Assembly: GCA_025738555.1 (NCBI GenBank)
Contig: JAOVFP010000003.1
Location: 5,952,001-6,016,000 of the forward strand
Direction of reading: 5' to 3'
From: Cyathus striatus
Taxonomy: Eukaryota; Basidiomycota; Agaricomycetes; Agaricales; Nidulariaceae
DNA length: 64,000 bases
Under the pieces are notes generated by a model. It ran no database searches. It was not told the origin of the DNA and was given only the letters and a program-made list of their open reading frames with translations. Within the stretch, counting starts at the first letter, position 1. Each line of letters begins with the position of its first letter. Positions 1 to 10,782 of this stretch are shown here, in pieces. A program made the position numbers and the translations under genes.

Positions 1-2128
1 ACTGTAATACAGTTATCCCTACAATCGCGAACAACCTCATACTCAATCTCCTTCCAACCCTTCATACTCTTCTCAACGAGGACCTGAGGACTGGTGGCAA
101 ATGCCTTGCTGCAGAGCGCCCTGAGCTGCGCTTCGTTCTGCGCAAACCCAGATCCAAGACCACCAAGTGCGTAAGCAGCACGAACGATAATGGGGAACCC
201 AATCTCTACAGCGGCAGCAATAGCCTCATCGACATTGGTAGCAGTGCAGCTCTGTGCGCACTTCTCTCCAATCTCCTCCATGGCACTAGCAAAGAGCTGC
301 CTGTCCTCGGTAGTGATGATAGTCTCAATGGGCGTACCGAGCACCTGCACACCGAGCTCCTTGAACTCATCCTTGAGCTTGATGCCGACATTGAGCGCAG
401 TCTGTCCACCGAAAGTGACGTAAATACCATCGGGTTTCTCGTACTTGATGATCTTGCGGACAAACTCCGGAGTGACAGGGAGGAAGTAAACCTTGTCCGC
501 GAGACCCTTCGACGTGGCGATGGTAGCAATGTTCGGGTTCACCATGATAGTGTAGATACCCTCCTCCTTGAGAGCCTTGATAGCCTGCGAGCCGGAGTAA
601 TCGAATTCACCAGCCTGACCAATAGAAAGACCACCAGATCCAAGAATGATGACCTTGCTGACCTTCGCGCGTGGGACGCGCTTCTCGTTGTCCTTCTTCT
701 TGCCACCGGGCATCTGGATGGGGACAAGAGAGTTGGTGGTAGCGCAGTCGACGATGTTCTGGATGAAGACGTCGAAGAGGAACTCAGTGTCGCGAGGGCC
801 GGGCGTCGACTCTGGATGAAACTGGACGGAAAAGAAGGGCTTGTCAACGCAGTAGATACCCTCGTTGCTGCCATCGTTTGCGTTCTTGAATAACTCCTTC
901 CATCCCGTCGGAAGAGAGTCGGTGTCGACTTGGAAACCGTGATTCTGGGAGGTAATGTAACACCGGCCAGAGAGCGCGTCAGTGCAAGGGATGTTATGTC
1001 CTCTGTTACCGTACTTCATCTTGGAAGTGGTCGCGCCAGCAGCCAAGGAGATGAGCTGATGACCCAGACAAATACCGAAGATGGGAAATTCTGCCTTTTC
1101 CATGGCCTTGGACAGGCGAGCGATGGTTTCCTTCACCATGGTGGGGTCACCGGGTCCATTGGAGATGAAAAGACCGTCGTATGGCTCTGACTCGGTGAGG
1201 AAATCGTAGTTCCAAGGGACGACCTTGAGCTCAACGCCGCGCTCAGTGAAGCAGCGGATCTGGTTGTACTTCATGCCAACATCGATGACGAGGACTCGTA
1301 TGGGACGACCGGAAGGGTGTAAACGAGGTGTCTTCGTGGGCGGGAACACACGAGGTGCTGGTATAGAGACGGCAGCGACGAGGTTATTTTGGTTAGGGTC
1401 AGAGAAAGGAATGTCAATGTACTCTTCGCGCCATGCATAAGGAGTGGATGGAACAGATGGGAAGGCGGAGGTGTGTGGGAGAACGCGAGTCAGGAGGTGG
1501 TTCTGGCGGGGTTCAGCATTGCGTGCGAGGACCTTGCCTAGCATGGAACCTTTTTCCCTGATCTTTTTGGTGAGGGCGCGAGTGTCGATGCCGTAAAGGG
1601 CAGGCACGCCATTTTCTTTAAGCCATGTGGAAAGGGAGGATTTTGCAAGGAAGTGGCTGAAGTCTTCAGAGTAGTAGCCAACGACGAGGGCGGCGATGTG
1701 GATCCTTGAGGATTCAAACTCAGCGGCAAGTGTGTCGAAGGTTTCGGGCCGCTCGGGGACACCGTAGTTTCCAATGAGAGGGTAGGTTAGAACGAGGATC
1801 TGTCCCTCGTATGATGGGTCTGTCAGAGACTCGGTATATCCCACCATGCCTGTTGACGGTTAATGAAGGCCGAGAAGGAAGAGAAGTTTTTTTTTTACAA
1901 ACCTGTCTGGAAGACGCATTCTCCAGCGATGCTTTTGCCTTCTGTACCGAAGCTGATGCCCCTGTATGCGGAACCGTCAGCAAGCTCAAGAACACCGTCG
2001 ACTGCATCTTCGCGTGCGGTGAGAATGCCTGAGGGGGGAGCGGGTAGACCGTTGGCAAAGTTGGTGGCAGTGGTTGTGAGAGTGGGCTGCAGGGTGTTGA
2101 GGGGGTCTGAGTTGGTGGGTTGTGCCAT
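1..2128 (-). CDS. URA2: Multifunctional pyrimidine enzyme (GATase-CPSase-ATCase), 5' part only
   Basis: First enzyme of de novo pyrimidine synthesis: glutamine-dependent carbamoyl-phosphate synthase, normally fused to aspartate transcarbamylase. Exons read complement(join(1..1849,1903..2128)), with donor CAG|GTTTGT and acceptor AACAG|G; the gene runs off the window start, so about 691 residues are visible. The small-subunit/GATase domain comes first: [17 protein letters not shown] is recreated exactly across the splice, followed by ISNGPGDP and the nucleophile Cys in GICLGHQL near residue 336, then VQFHPEST. It runs straight into a CPSase large-domain start ([28 protein letters not shown], a VEKS ATP-grasp element). 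The direct fusion separates it from the arginine-specific enzyme, whose subunits are separate in fungi. The start at 2128 is chosen because upstream in-frame residues look like 5'UTR; an in-frame ATG at 2245 is the alternative. It is divergent from the gene at 2600. Confidence 0.95.
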
Positions 2129-2599
2129 GTGGGTAATAGTATTGTATGATATGGTAGCAGTAGTCGTCTTCCTCTCCACTCGGATTAGAGGGGCGTCGAA
2201 TTCGAGTGGGGAGGAAGAGGAGAAGAGAAAAAAACATTTCCCCATCTAATCTACCAAAATTATTTGTTTGCTGCTGTTTGAATTGATCGATCGAGCCATG
2301 TCACCTCCCAATCCGTCACACACCATTCTTCCTGTTCAAACGTTCAGGAACCAGGAGACATGTCCTGCTAGCTGCCCTGTCCTGTCCTACTGCAGTCGTC
2401 GACTCTCGTTGTCAGTGTTCTGCTCGACTCAATTTTAGCTTGAAAAAGATCTACTTGCTGGAAATGGAATTTCATTAACACAAGCTATTATTAGGCCATC
2501 CTCGATCGTGTCCTATCGTGTGCCACCAATTGGCAATGTCAGCCTCACTCATGGCCTATATAACCTTTCCTTGCGCCTATTTCTTCTCTTTTTCATTGC
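2129..2599. promoter_or_regulatory. Divergent promoter region between URA2 and the 2600 gene
   Basis: About 470 bases separate the two divergent start codons. For the plus-strand gene a CCAAT motif lies near 2525 and a TATATAA box at 2557-2563, about 40 bases before the ATG at 2600. No clear TATA is seen on the URA2 side. Confidence 0.5.
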
Positions 2600-4094
2600 A
2601 TGCCACCACCACCTCTATCCGACATACCAATGGCTCCTCTCGCGTACGACCACCTCCCCACCTCTCATTCCCTTAATCCATCGTCCTTCACTATCGAGGC
2701 AGGCCCTCTCTCAACCATCCTCAGCCACCCTTTCGCTATTTCTGGCATTTGCATCGCTGTCTTCTGTCTCTTTGTCATCGTTGGCTACTGTTTGTACGGC
2801 CACATGCACAAGGCACCTCAAGGAACGTCTCCATTGCGTCCACTCCAGCTTCCTCGCATCGTGGCAGAGAGGGAGGCCGTCAACTCAAAGTCCAAGGCAG
2901 AAAAGATGGTCGGAGGAATGGTCAAGGTATGCTGATACACAGCTACTACTTCCTTCCGGCTCTCACTCCCGGCAGCCGCTTCTCTACAAACCGTCGTCCG
3001 CCAGCCCCAGAAAGGGATTGACTCAGTCCGCCTCCCTTCCAAATATAGTGATCCAGTCCCCGGCGACCCCTCGTGTGTCCAAGTGCTCCTCTTCCCCTCA
3101 GGTCATGCAAACTGGCCCATTTACTTTGGCTATGCAGACTGTCGACTTCCCATCTTCCAAATGTACAGAAAATCTGGCGGTTGGCGAAGCGGACTGTGCC
3201 CCTGAAAACGATCAAATGTCTCTTGTCTGCCTGGACTGCTGCGAAGAGACTTCATCTGCTCCGGAGCTTGCTTCTCCCAATAACTTGAGTGTTGACAAAA
3301 TCGATGCTCCCTGCGAAGACGCTGTGTTATCTCCTCTCTGCTTCAGTGTCTCCGATGATACTCCATCTACGTCTGTTCTGTGTACCCCCGTTGTGTTTAC
3401 GCGCCGAATATCCCCTCTCTCGGTTCCATTTGAGGATACAGTCGATAACCAAAGCGCGTCAGCTTCCCCCCGGCCAGACTCGAATGCCAATACCAAAGAA
3501 GAAACCGTTCTGGAGGAGATATTCCAAACTGACCCCCCTGCTGGCTTGCTCTTCCAAGCGGATCCGATATACCAAGACGATGTTTTTACTGGTGCTGTCT
3601 CCTGTGATACATCTCAAGCCTCAAATCCAGACGTGCTGATACCCACTTCTTCACCATCAACCTGCCCTATGGACATATTCCCAAACTTCGAATGCCCATG
3701 CAAGAACATGATCGAATCCATGTCTCCGAAATCTCCAGAAGCAGGCGGAGTCAATTCAGGCGTTATAGACGAAGTACTACAAAAGCTCTTAGATTCTCCC
3801 AAGCGACTACCTTCACGCCCGCGTCCCTCTTCCCTATCCTCAACTCCCTTCGTCCCTCTAGTAAAAATTGACGTATGGAACGAACCAATGGAGGATCCTG
3901 TGCATATTATACCCCTCCCCTCGCAGATGTCCTACTACCTCCCCAAGGAACGCCTGGAGAAGGACGATTACGCAATAGAAGCTGCTGAGATGGGGTTGTT
4001 GACACCTTGTGAGGGTTCTGAAGCACCTATTGGCGTTGTGGATCAGGTATTGAGGAGTCTTTGGATGGGTGGAAAAAGGAGGTTTTCAGTTTGA
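2600..4094 (+). CDS. Single-pass membrane protein, unknown function
   Basis: Exons join(2600..2926,2976..4094), 481 residues; a 49-base intron with donor AAG|GTATGC and acceptor GGCAG. The only strong signal is one hydrophobic helix near residues 49-71 (core SGICIAVFCLFVIVGYCLYG) after a short Pro/Ser-rich N-terminus. It is followed by a long, low-complexity, Ser/Pro/Asp-rich and probably cytosolic tail. A short conserved-looking pattern, GVIDEVLQKLLDSP, is echoed near the C-terminus as GVVDQVLRSLWMG. That may be a small repeated helix for protein binding (inference). A second ATG at 2630 has the better context and may be the true start. No family recognised. Confidence 0.75.
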
Positions 4095-4371
4095 TTTTTA
4101 TATTTCGACACGAACTTGGGACTCGTTTTATTTTATTTTTGGGACAGTTTCGCTTTTAATTTTCTATACATTTACTACCTTACATTTATACCCTTTAAAA
4201 TTTATTTGGACTCTGAGCCCGCCGCTCTTTCAAGGGCGCTGATGCTGTTTTGCGGGAAAATGTGTGACTGAGAGTGCGGGTAAAGTAAGTAAATTTAATC
4301 AAGCGCGTAAGTGGCTGGTTTAAAGCCTAGTGTCTGAGAAATATATGATTTGGAGTGTGGTGCGCATAGTA

Positions 4372-4766
4372 CACCTCAGACAGGCCTAAATCGGTTTCAT
4401 GTAAATATGGTACATCCCGATTTTTGTAACAATTAGAATATGCCATAAAATATGTAATGTGTCAGATGCATTAGAAAATTCTAAATTGGGTAATACATCT
4501 GCTTATTGTTCCAATTGTTTCGTGCCGATTTTACCTGTGCAACGTGAACCGAGCCTCCGAAATTTTTCCGATTGGCCTAGGAACGGATGGGGTCACGGAT
4601 CTTATTGAAAATATTGTGCATGGATCGGTCAGCTTTCCTATTCTTGCACATATTCTAGATTTGCCCACACATCGGTCAGATAACATATTTTAATAACTAT
4701 TCTAATTGTTAAGTAAATCGGGTTGTACCATATTTACAGCGATCCGATCCACCCTTGTCTGAGGTG
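4372..4766. mobile_element. 395-bp MITE with ~67-bp terminal inverted repeats
   Basis: The left end starts CACCTCAGACA and the right end finishes TGTCTGAGGTG. The arms pair imperfectly over about 67 bases (4372-4438 with 4700-4766), including a shared GTAAATATGGTACA core. The flanking triplet GTA occurs on both sides (4369-4371 and 4767-4769) as a 3-bp target duplication. There is no coding capacity. The 3-bp duplication recalls PIF/Harbinger-type elements, but the superfamily is inferred only. Confidence 0.75.
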
Positions 4767-4985
4767 GTATTGAATATGAATACTAATTCAAATGTTGTCT
4801 ACGAACCCCGTCCATTATTTCCATTTCCATTTCCATTTCAATTGATTCTATAGGTGGTACAGCTTTGATACAAGATCCTTATTCATTTTATTCATTTTTA
4901 CAGCTTCCATTGAATCTCAAATATAAATACGGATGTCTCGCAGTTGTCTTTCTTCCCAATTCGTTCAGCCACATTATCATCCAAA

Positions 4986-5340
4986 ATGCTCTCAGAATCT
5001 AAACTCACATCTAATTATAAGCCCACATCCAATTCTGAACGCACATCCGAGTCAAAACTCACAGCTGAGTCCGAGCGGCTGCTTAGAGAAGTTTTACGCA
5101 CTGCCAACGCAGAGGTAGTTCCATGGACAGCTTTTCCTGCATCGAACCCCTTGCGAACGTTGAAAACACTGCAAGAATTGCAATTGTCATATGATGAGCG
5201 CACTCGGGAAGCCTCTTCCTGCAGTGTCTCGGAGGTATGGATGATACTCAGGCTTAAGCTCCAGTTGACATGATTGTTAATCTCCTTGTCATTAGCTATT
5301 CCCGGTGTTCCCGCGATACGAGTATCCGAGGGAGCAGTGA
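4986..5340 (+). CDS. Small orphan protein, 97 residues
   Basis: Exons join(4986..5234,5296..5340). A TATAAAT box lies at about 4920-4926 and the ATG sits in a good context (CCAAAATG). The donor GAG|GTATGG and acceptor CATTAG join in frame and give a short acidic/aromatic C-terminus (ELFPVFPRYEYPREQ). The N-terminal third is Ser/Thr/Glu-rich with SESKLT repeated. No domain, signal peptide or membrane segment is seen. It lies between two transposon-like elements. It may be a real small gene or a chance model; support is the promoter plus consistent splicing. Confidence 0.4.
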
Positions 5341-6490
5341 CGTGACTGAGATATCCGAACGTTAGCTACAGCATGCATATTCTAGTAGCTAAGTAGAACA
5401 AACATGATATCAGGGGAAGACATGAAAGCGGCATCGGGTCCAATATCAACGGATATAACGGCGACAAGGAGTGACAGGTCCGAAGTCTATTTTTAACACT
5501 TGATCATGTACATACATACATCTGTACCACTGTCTACCAACCATCTGCTTCGTTCGGTTCGAGTCTTTGTGTCTTTCATCAGAATCTTTGCAGTTTTTTT
5601 ACAACTGAGCCCAGGCTAAATCCCTATTGCTAACTAAATCTTAGCAATTTACGATTGTAAATTTGATCCTGCGTACGAAGGATTATCAAACTTCGAAATT
5701 TGAGGCCTTAAGGCCTTATGGGTCGTAGCTGTAACCTTCAACAACTTTGGTCATACCATTTCATTCTCTCTTGGTTCCAGTGGTCATTTCATCACTGTTT
5801 TTACTAATAAACTTGATTTATTAACCTTGATGGGTCAAGCTATAGAAATAGAAGGAGAAGCTTCAGGGAAGAATTACCTGAGATGGTGGTCTGGCGGGTT
5901 GAAGTTGAGCAGTACGTTCATGTCAAATCTATATAGATGCTTTCAGCTTTGCTAGGAGGCACATACAGTCTGATACAGTACGCTTTCTTTAGACTTTATC
6001 CCGCACCTTGACCACATGTGTTCTAACTTACACTCCCTAATGTATATATGTTACGAGACTCATCACTGTCAGGCCTCAGGCCTCAAGCTTCAAGCTTCAG
6101 AACTCATCGTGATCAAGCCGATTCTACCAAAAGCTTTTTTGGGAAAAACCAGTCGTTCTCATCAATCAAGAAAGCAACGTTCCATCTAAGTAATAGCCAT
6201 TTGTAAAGGTACTTGAGGTGAAAAGCCAACACGCCAAAATACCCGTAATGATGTCCGGTTCTATCCACATGCTGTCGCTAGTATAGTATACTCCCTACCC
6301 TATGAAAGTACATGAGCAAGACAACGATGATTGAAAGTTCGTCCTCTTATACAACTCTTCAATTCAATGCATAATCAATACATAATTGTTGGGTATTCAG
6401 AGCGACTGGTCCCATTGCGAGTCAATGAGTACGTTCATGTTGAATATAGATTCCTTCAGTTTTACCAAATAATACATTTTCCCTCTCACT
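5341..6490. other. Intergenic, no gene seen
   Basis: No supported reading frame on either strand. Only short low-complexity palindromic bits occur (around 5700-5720 and 6070-6100, GGCCTCAGGCCTCAAGCTT). A phrase TACGTTCATGT occurs at about 5912 and again at about 6430, which may mark an old duplication. Confidence 0.5.
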
Positions 6491-7390
6491 AGCCACGCTC
6501 AAAGTTGAGCTACCACTTTGGTAGCTCGAGCTACGAAAAGTGGTAGGTGGCAGTGCACCTGCCTAAAGCGGTGAATTTGAGAGTCCGATGTGACAAAGCT
6601 GTGACACTCCGTGAAAATGATACGTCGTACCTCTTCCAGCACTCATCACGTTGTTAGGTCTGAACCACCGTACTACACGAGGGCATTTGTCTTTCCTTAC
6701 TATAGCAGATCTAGAAATACTTTTTGACTGTACGCTTAAATGCTGTTAAATCTGTTTGCATGAAATCTCACTAGCAGGTTAAAAGTGGGAATAAGCACAA
6801 TGAAGTAGACGGAGACAATGTGCTCATCACTGCATTATGAGACACAGGGAGAGCACCAGGCAAAACCGGAGATTCTTCTGTATGTCGCGAGAATTTCGAG
6901 ACAGCAGCAAGCGCCAAAGGAGAAGCAGTGTTCGACGAGCCGCTAGCAGTAGAGGAGGCAAGGGTGTAAGGTGTAACAGGCGAATTCTCAGCTTGATATT
7001 GACAATGATATGTCTGACCTTGTGCTCATTGGTACAGGCAATGTTGAGGACGGCAAGGTAGACGATGGCGTGTAATTATTGCCAGACACGAGCACAGTGT
7101 ATCTTTCATGTCACGAGCGTCAGGCACCGGGGCAAGCTATATTTTGGAATATGCATACCTGAATACATCAGCGCAAACTGTCTAAAGATCACCAAGTCCT
7201 TCACTACCTAAAGATATTTGCAACGTATGTGTATTATTGGCCAACCCAGATTTTGACCATTTCACATTCGGGGCAGTGTGACATTGAATGTGTCGGACTC
7301 TCAAATTTACCGCTTTAGGCAGGTGCACTGCCACCTACCACTTTTCGTAGCTTGAGCTACCAAAGTGGTAGCTCAACTTTGAGCGTGGCT
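6491..7390. mobile_element. 900-bp inverted-repeat transposon, non-autonomous
   Basis: Terminal inverted repeats of about 105 bases: left 6491-6595 begins AGCCACGCTCAAAGTTGAGC and right 7286-7390 is its near-perfect complement. The triplet ACT flanks both ends (6488-6490 and 7391-7393). Each terminus also contains an internal hairpin, GAGCTACCA-CTT-TGGTAGCTC. The inner 690 bases hold no transposase; the longest reading frame (6837-7061) is basic and unconvincing. It borders the accessory island on its left side. Confidence 0.8.
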
Positions 7391-7479
7391 ACTGTTCACA
7401 TGGACGCTAGTTATAAGACGGCCGACCGGTCTAATGTCTTTAATGTCAGAGCTTAGTATGTACTCCATATGCCGGCTGA

Positions 7480-7790
7480 ACTCCACCTCAAAAAAGTACA
7501 AGTACGTATACGTCCTTTTATCCCTGTCATACAGACACTGCTTATAAGATGGCTGATGTTGAATGCTCAGAACTCAGTATCAGAGCCATGTATTCCCACG
7601 TCATCTTTCCAATCCAGAAAAAGTACAAGTACGTATATGTGCTTTCTTTACTCGCGTCGCAAGGACACTACTTGTGGGACAACTGACTGTTCTACGTAAG
7701 ATTATCAATATGCCAGAATTATGTATTCCATGCTGAGGAATACACAGGATAATGTAAACAAGTACGTATGTGTGCTTTCTATATCCGAAT
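7480..7790. repeat. Degenerate direct repeats, ~130-bp period
   Basis: The phrase AAGTACGTAT, followed by a T-rich stretch (CTTTCT or CCTTTT), recurs at about 7500, 7627 and 7760. Surrounding text is partly conserved (TATTCCA/CTCAGAACTCAGTAT-like). It lies directly downstream of the precursor peptide gene (minus strand), so it may be decayed 3' sequence of earlier copies. Confidence 0.5.
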
Positions 7791-7837
7791 GGCAATCCTC
7801 TCTAAAAGGATTTGCGTAGATGTACATCTAGATTTTA

Positions 7838-8394
7838 CTAGTTTAGGATTTCCCGTCCGAAGTTTCCACGTTGCACTTCCACTTCACGGCCGAAGTTGCC
7901 TCTCTGTACTTCGGCTTCGCGTCCAAAGTTACCTCTCTGTACCTCTACATCGCGACCAAAGTTTCCGCGTTGGACTTCGGCTTCACGACCAAAGTTGCCC
8001 CTCTGTACTTCAACTTCACGGCCAAAGTTTCCGCGCTGTACTTCGGCTTCGCGTCCAAAGTTGCCTCTCTGTACCTCTACGTCACGGCCAAAGTTTCCAC
8101 GTTGGACTTCGGCTTCACGACCAAAGTTGCCCCTCTGTACTTCAACTTCGCGGCCAAAGTTTCCGCGTTGGACTTCGGCTTCACGACCAAAGTTACCCCT
8201 CAGCTGCTCGCTTTCTCGGCGGCTGTCTGGCTCATAGCTAAACTTGTATGGGGCTGCGATATTTTGTCAACCAGACAGTACTCGTAGCGATCTACGTCAT
8301 GGCACTTACCTGGAGCGGGAGCAGCAGAGACGATCGCTATCAATGGAAGGAGAAGAAGCGTAGCAACAGCGAGTGGAATATTTTTGAACATCAT
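7838..8394 (-). CDS. Secreted precursor with 11 tandem 11-residue repeats (candidate RiPP precursor)
   Basis: Exons complement(join(7838..8253,8310..8394)), 166 residues. Donor CAG|GTAAGT and acceptor TCGCAG; a minus-strand TATAAAAG box at 8456-8449 supports the start at 8394 (MM; 8391 is possible). Residues 1-24 form a clear signal peptide (core [17 protein letters not shown]), then APAPAP and a leader that includes an RR pair (residues 40-41). From residue 47 to the end come eleven copies of RGNFGR joined by acidic linkers EAEVQ, EVEVQ or DVEVQ, ending REILN. The linkers follow a four-unit order EA-EV-EA-DV, so the DNA also repeats every 66 and 132 bases. GNFGR is invariant although its codons vary (GGA/GGC/GGT, CGT/CGC), which suggests selection on the peptide. 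There is no KR Kex2 site in the repeats; each unit offers monobasic R. The EA/EV after R recalls Ste13-type trimming of yeast alpha-factor (inference). Confidence 0.85.
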
Positions 8395-9321
8395 AGTCGG
8401 GGTGAAATTCAAATGGTGTCTGAACAATTTAATGCGACTCCAAGATGGCTTTTATACATTATCATTTCCTCTAACTTCATAGCCATAGCCATAGTCATAG
8501 TACCTCCTTGAGTCAAGACCAAGTACAAAACGGTAAATTTGTGTTGTGATCCGGATCGGTATGCTCATGACACTAATGTATTTTTGGGACTTATTAAGTT
8601 TGATAAAAATTGATGAACGTGCGACGCTTCCATTGTAACTGCCTTCATCGCCCGTGCTTATTGTAATGCATCTCCGAGCCCTACCTACATGTAATCACTC
8701 TATGATAACCGTGCGTACTGATTCTTATCTAGGTGCTGTTATTTCATATCGTCTAAGTAGTTCTTTGCTCTACTGCTTGTACAGTAACTTCTTACTTCTC
8801 GTACCGGACAGACCGCATTATTGCCTATCATTGCATGCCACATGCAAAAAACGTGTCTTCTTCGTTCCGAAGGTGTCGGTGAACAAGGCAAATCCTTCCT
8901 TTTTGATGGTACGGACAAGGTACGGGTGAAAATATAAATCCTCGTGAACTTCCCGGCTAATTTTAATTCGAGTGGATACTGGTATCTAATCAAACTGTGA
9001 CAAGTCCTTGATGTTTCGCAACATACAGTATGCCCCGGAATATCCCCTCGATTGTGTTTCGCAGGTTATGACCTCGCGATCATTATCACCAAAGGCACTG
9101 TTATAATTAGTTGCGGATAATCCTGGACAATGAAGTACGTAGGTTAAAATTTCCTGATCCCAGCTGTCGGTAGAGTGACTGTCCCGTAGGCAGCGTACGC
9201 GTCGGTTATAACAGTAATTGGTTCAAGTTCTAGCTCCTTTAAGTGCCTTTATAGGTAACAGCTTCGCCATTTACGCCTCCCAAGTCATCTTTTGAGTTTT
9301 CTGGAGCTGTCTATTCATCAA
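8395..9321. promoter_or_regulatory. Divergent regulatory region between precursor and 7-TM gene
   Basis: About 930 bases with no supported gene. It contains the TATAAAAG box of the precursor (8456-8449, minus strand) and a short CATAGCCATAG repeat near 8478-8500. Short reading frames at 8654-8929 (+) and 8739-8993 (-) lack any recognisable feature and look like chance. Confidence 0.5.
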
Positions 9322-10782
9322 ATGCCAAAAAACAGAGGATCTATTGGCCTTGATGCTGTTACCCTGGTTTCTATATTCGTAGAATCAGTGTTATACGGTG
9401 CGTCTCGCAAACCTGTCTTCGAATATTTCAATATGATACCAACCATCAATTTCCTAGGTTTATTCATCTTTTTGTTCATATCTTCGACTATCGTATTGTT
9501 GCGCAAGTTTAAGAAATCGGCTCACCGAATCAACAAGATACTGTTAACAGTTTCAATAACAATGTTTATTCTAGCTACAATAGTACGTCTTCTATTTCAC
9601 GTGGTAATATTATGGAGTTAAGCATTGCAATATATTTCTAGCATGTCGGAGTTGACTTACGACGAATGTTGATCGCATTCTTGTATTCAAGCGATACAGA
9701 GGGTGGACCCATAGGATATCTTAGTCAAGTAAATGTCCCTATCTACGTCTTAAAGAGCACCGCATACGCCACCCAGACTCTTGTTGGAGATGCCTTCATC
9801 GTACGTCATAAAGTGTCTGCACGATTACTTCTTTGTGCCTAGTAATGACATATTATGTAGCTTTATCGCCTCTATTTTGTCTGGCTTGGTGAAAAGCGGG
9901 TTGTGATACCTATCTCAATCTGTTTCATTGCGAGTATTGGTAAGACCCTGGTTTGCGTCTTTTGAACTTTACCTGTTAACATTTTCTAGGTGTTGGTATC
10001 GGCGCCTTACAAGCATTTGCTAGGGCTGCACCGGATGAACAAGTGTTCATTTCAAAACTTCAGAACTGGATTGTTTCGTTTTTTTCTTTGACACTTTTTA
10101 CAAACTTCAGCTGTACAAGTATGTGCATTTTAAATGGACCTTATACACTTCATAATACTTTTTAGCCCTTATCGCCGGACGCATTTGGTGGACTCACCGA
10201 AGAACTATCGGACTAGTTGGCGGTCGAAGTCTTGTACCTGCCGCTGTTGTCATCGTCGAATCCGGGGCTATTTACTCTGCTTGCCTTGTAATTCTGCTGT
10301 CTCTGTATCTTAGTGGGAGTTTTGCCCAGTATATTGTTCTGGATGCGGTACGTTATTTAAATTTCCTAACGAAGCCGTCGCCATTAACGTTCTTATTCTT
10401 TCATATAGGTCACGCAGGTTATTGTAAGTTATTATTATTATTTTGGAGCGTTCTTTGAAGTAGACGGTAACCTGCGAAATTTCAGGGAATCGTATTCTCA
10501 CTGGTAATTGTCCGTGTCGCCCTTGGAATATCCAGTGATAACGCAATCACAAAAACACGTCTTACGATGTTTGTTGCTGCAGAGATCGATCCCGAACAAG
10601 CAACTGTCACGGTCCCGGATGGTCTTACTGCACGACGCACTTCCAACATGAAAGTTTTGAACATTGGGCATCATAGCTCTCAATCCGTGCGGCCAGATGG
10701 AGGCAAGTTTAGCAATAGTTATGACACGGACCTGGAATTATCTCGGATCGATGATGAGGAGTATACAGTAAACGAGTCTTGA
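9322..10782 (+). CDS. Seven-TM fungal membrane protein
   Basis: Eight exons: join(9322..9397,9458..9582,9642..9800,9861..9939,9990..10118,10166..10347,10409..10423,10486..10782), 353 residues, all with standard GT-AG borders and phases that match. The protein has about seven hydrophobic helices. The first pair reads VTLVSIFVESVLYGLFIFLF; a middle element TQTLVGDAFILYRLYFVW and a C-terminal cytosolic tail of about 75 residues rich in Ser/Asp follow. The order matches a large 7-TM family expanded in Agaricomycetes with no known ligand (established family pattern, from memory). Exon 7 is only 15 bases and codes VTQVI. It lies between the precursor and the oxidase. A role in peptide sensing or export is possible but unproven. 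Confidence 0.85.

Noticed and set aside
2508..2599. Longer start of the membrane protein at 2508
   Set aside because: This frame has no intron junction fitting it, lies before or across the TATA box and encodes no sensible N-terminus; exon 1 from 2600 joins correctly.
6837..7061. Possible transposase in the 900-bp element
   Set aside because: 74 codons of basic, unpatterned sequence with no DDE or zinc motif; treated as chance.
7896..8287. Plus-strand open frames with repeats such as [16 protein letters not shown]
   Set aside because: These are the antisense of the precursor repeats; the minus strand has signal peptide, TATA box, intron and conserved peptide with synonymous variation, so the plus frames are shadows.
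8654..8993. Possible genes between precursor and 7-TM gene
   Set aside because: Overlapping short frames on both strands without signal peptide, splice or family features.
9292..9321. Start of the 7-TM gene at 9292
   Set aside because: The codon there is TTG, not ATG; the first ATG in frame is 9322.
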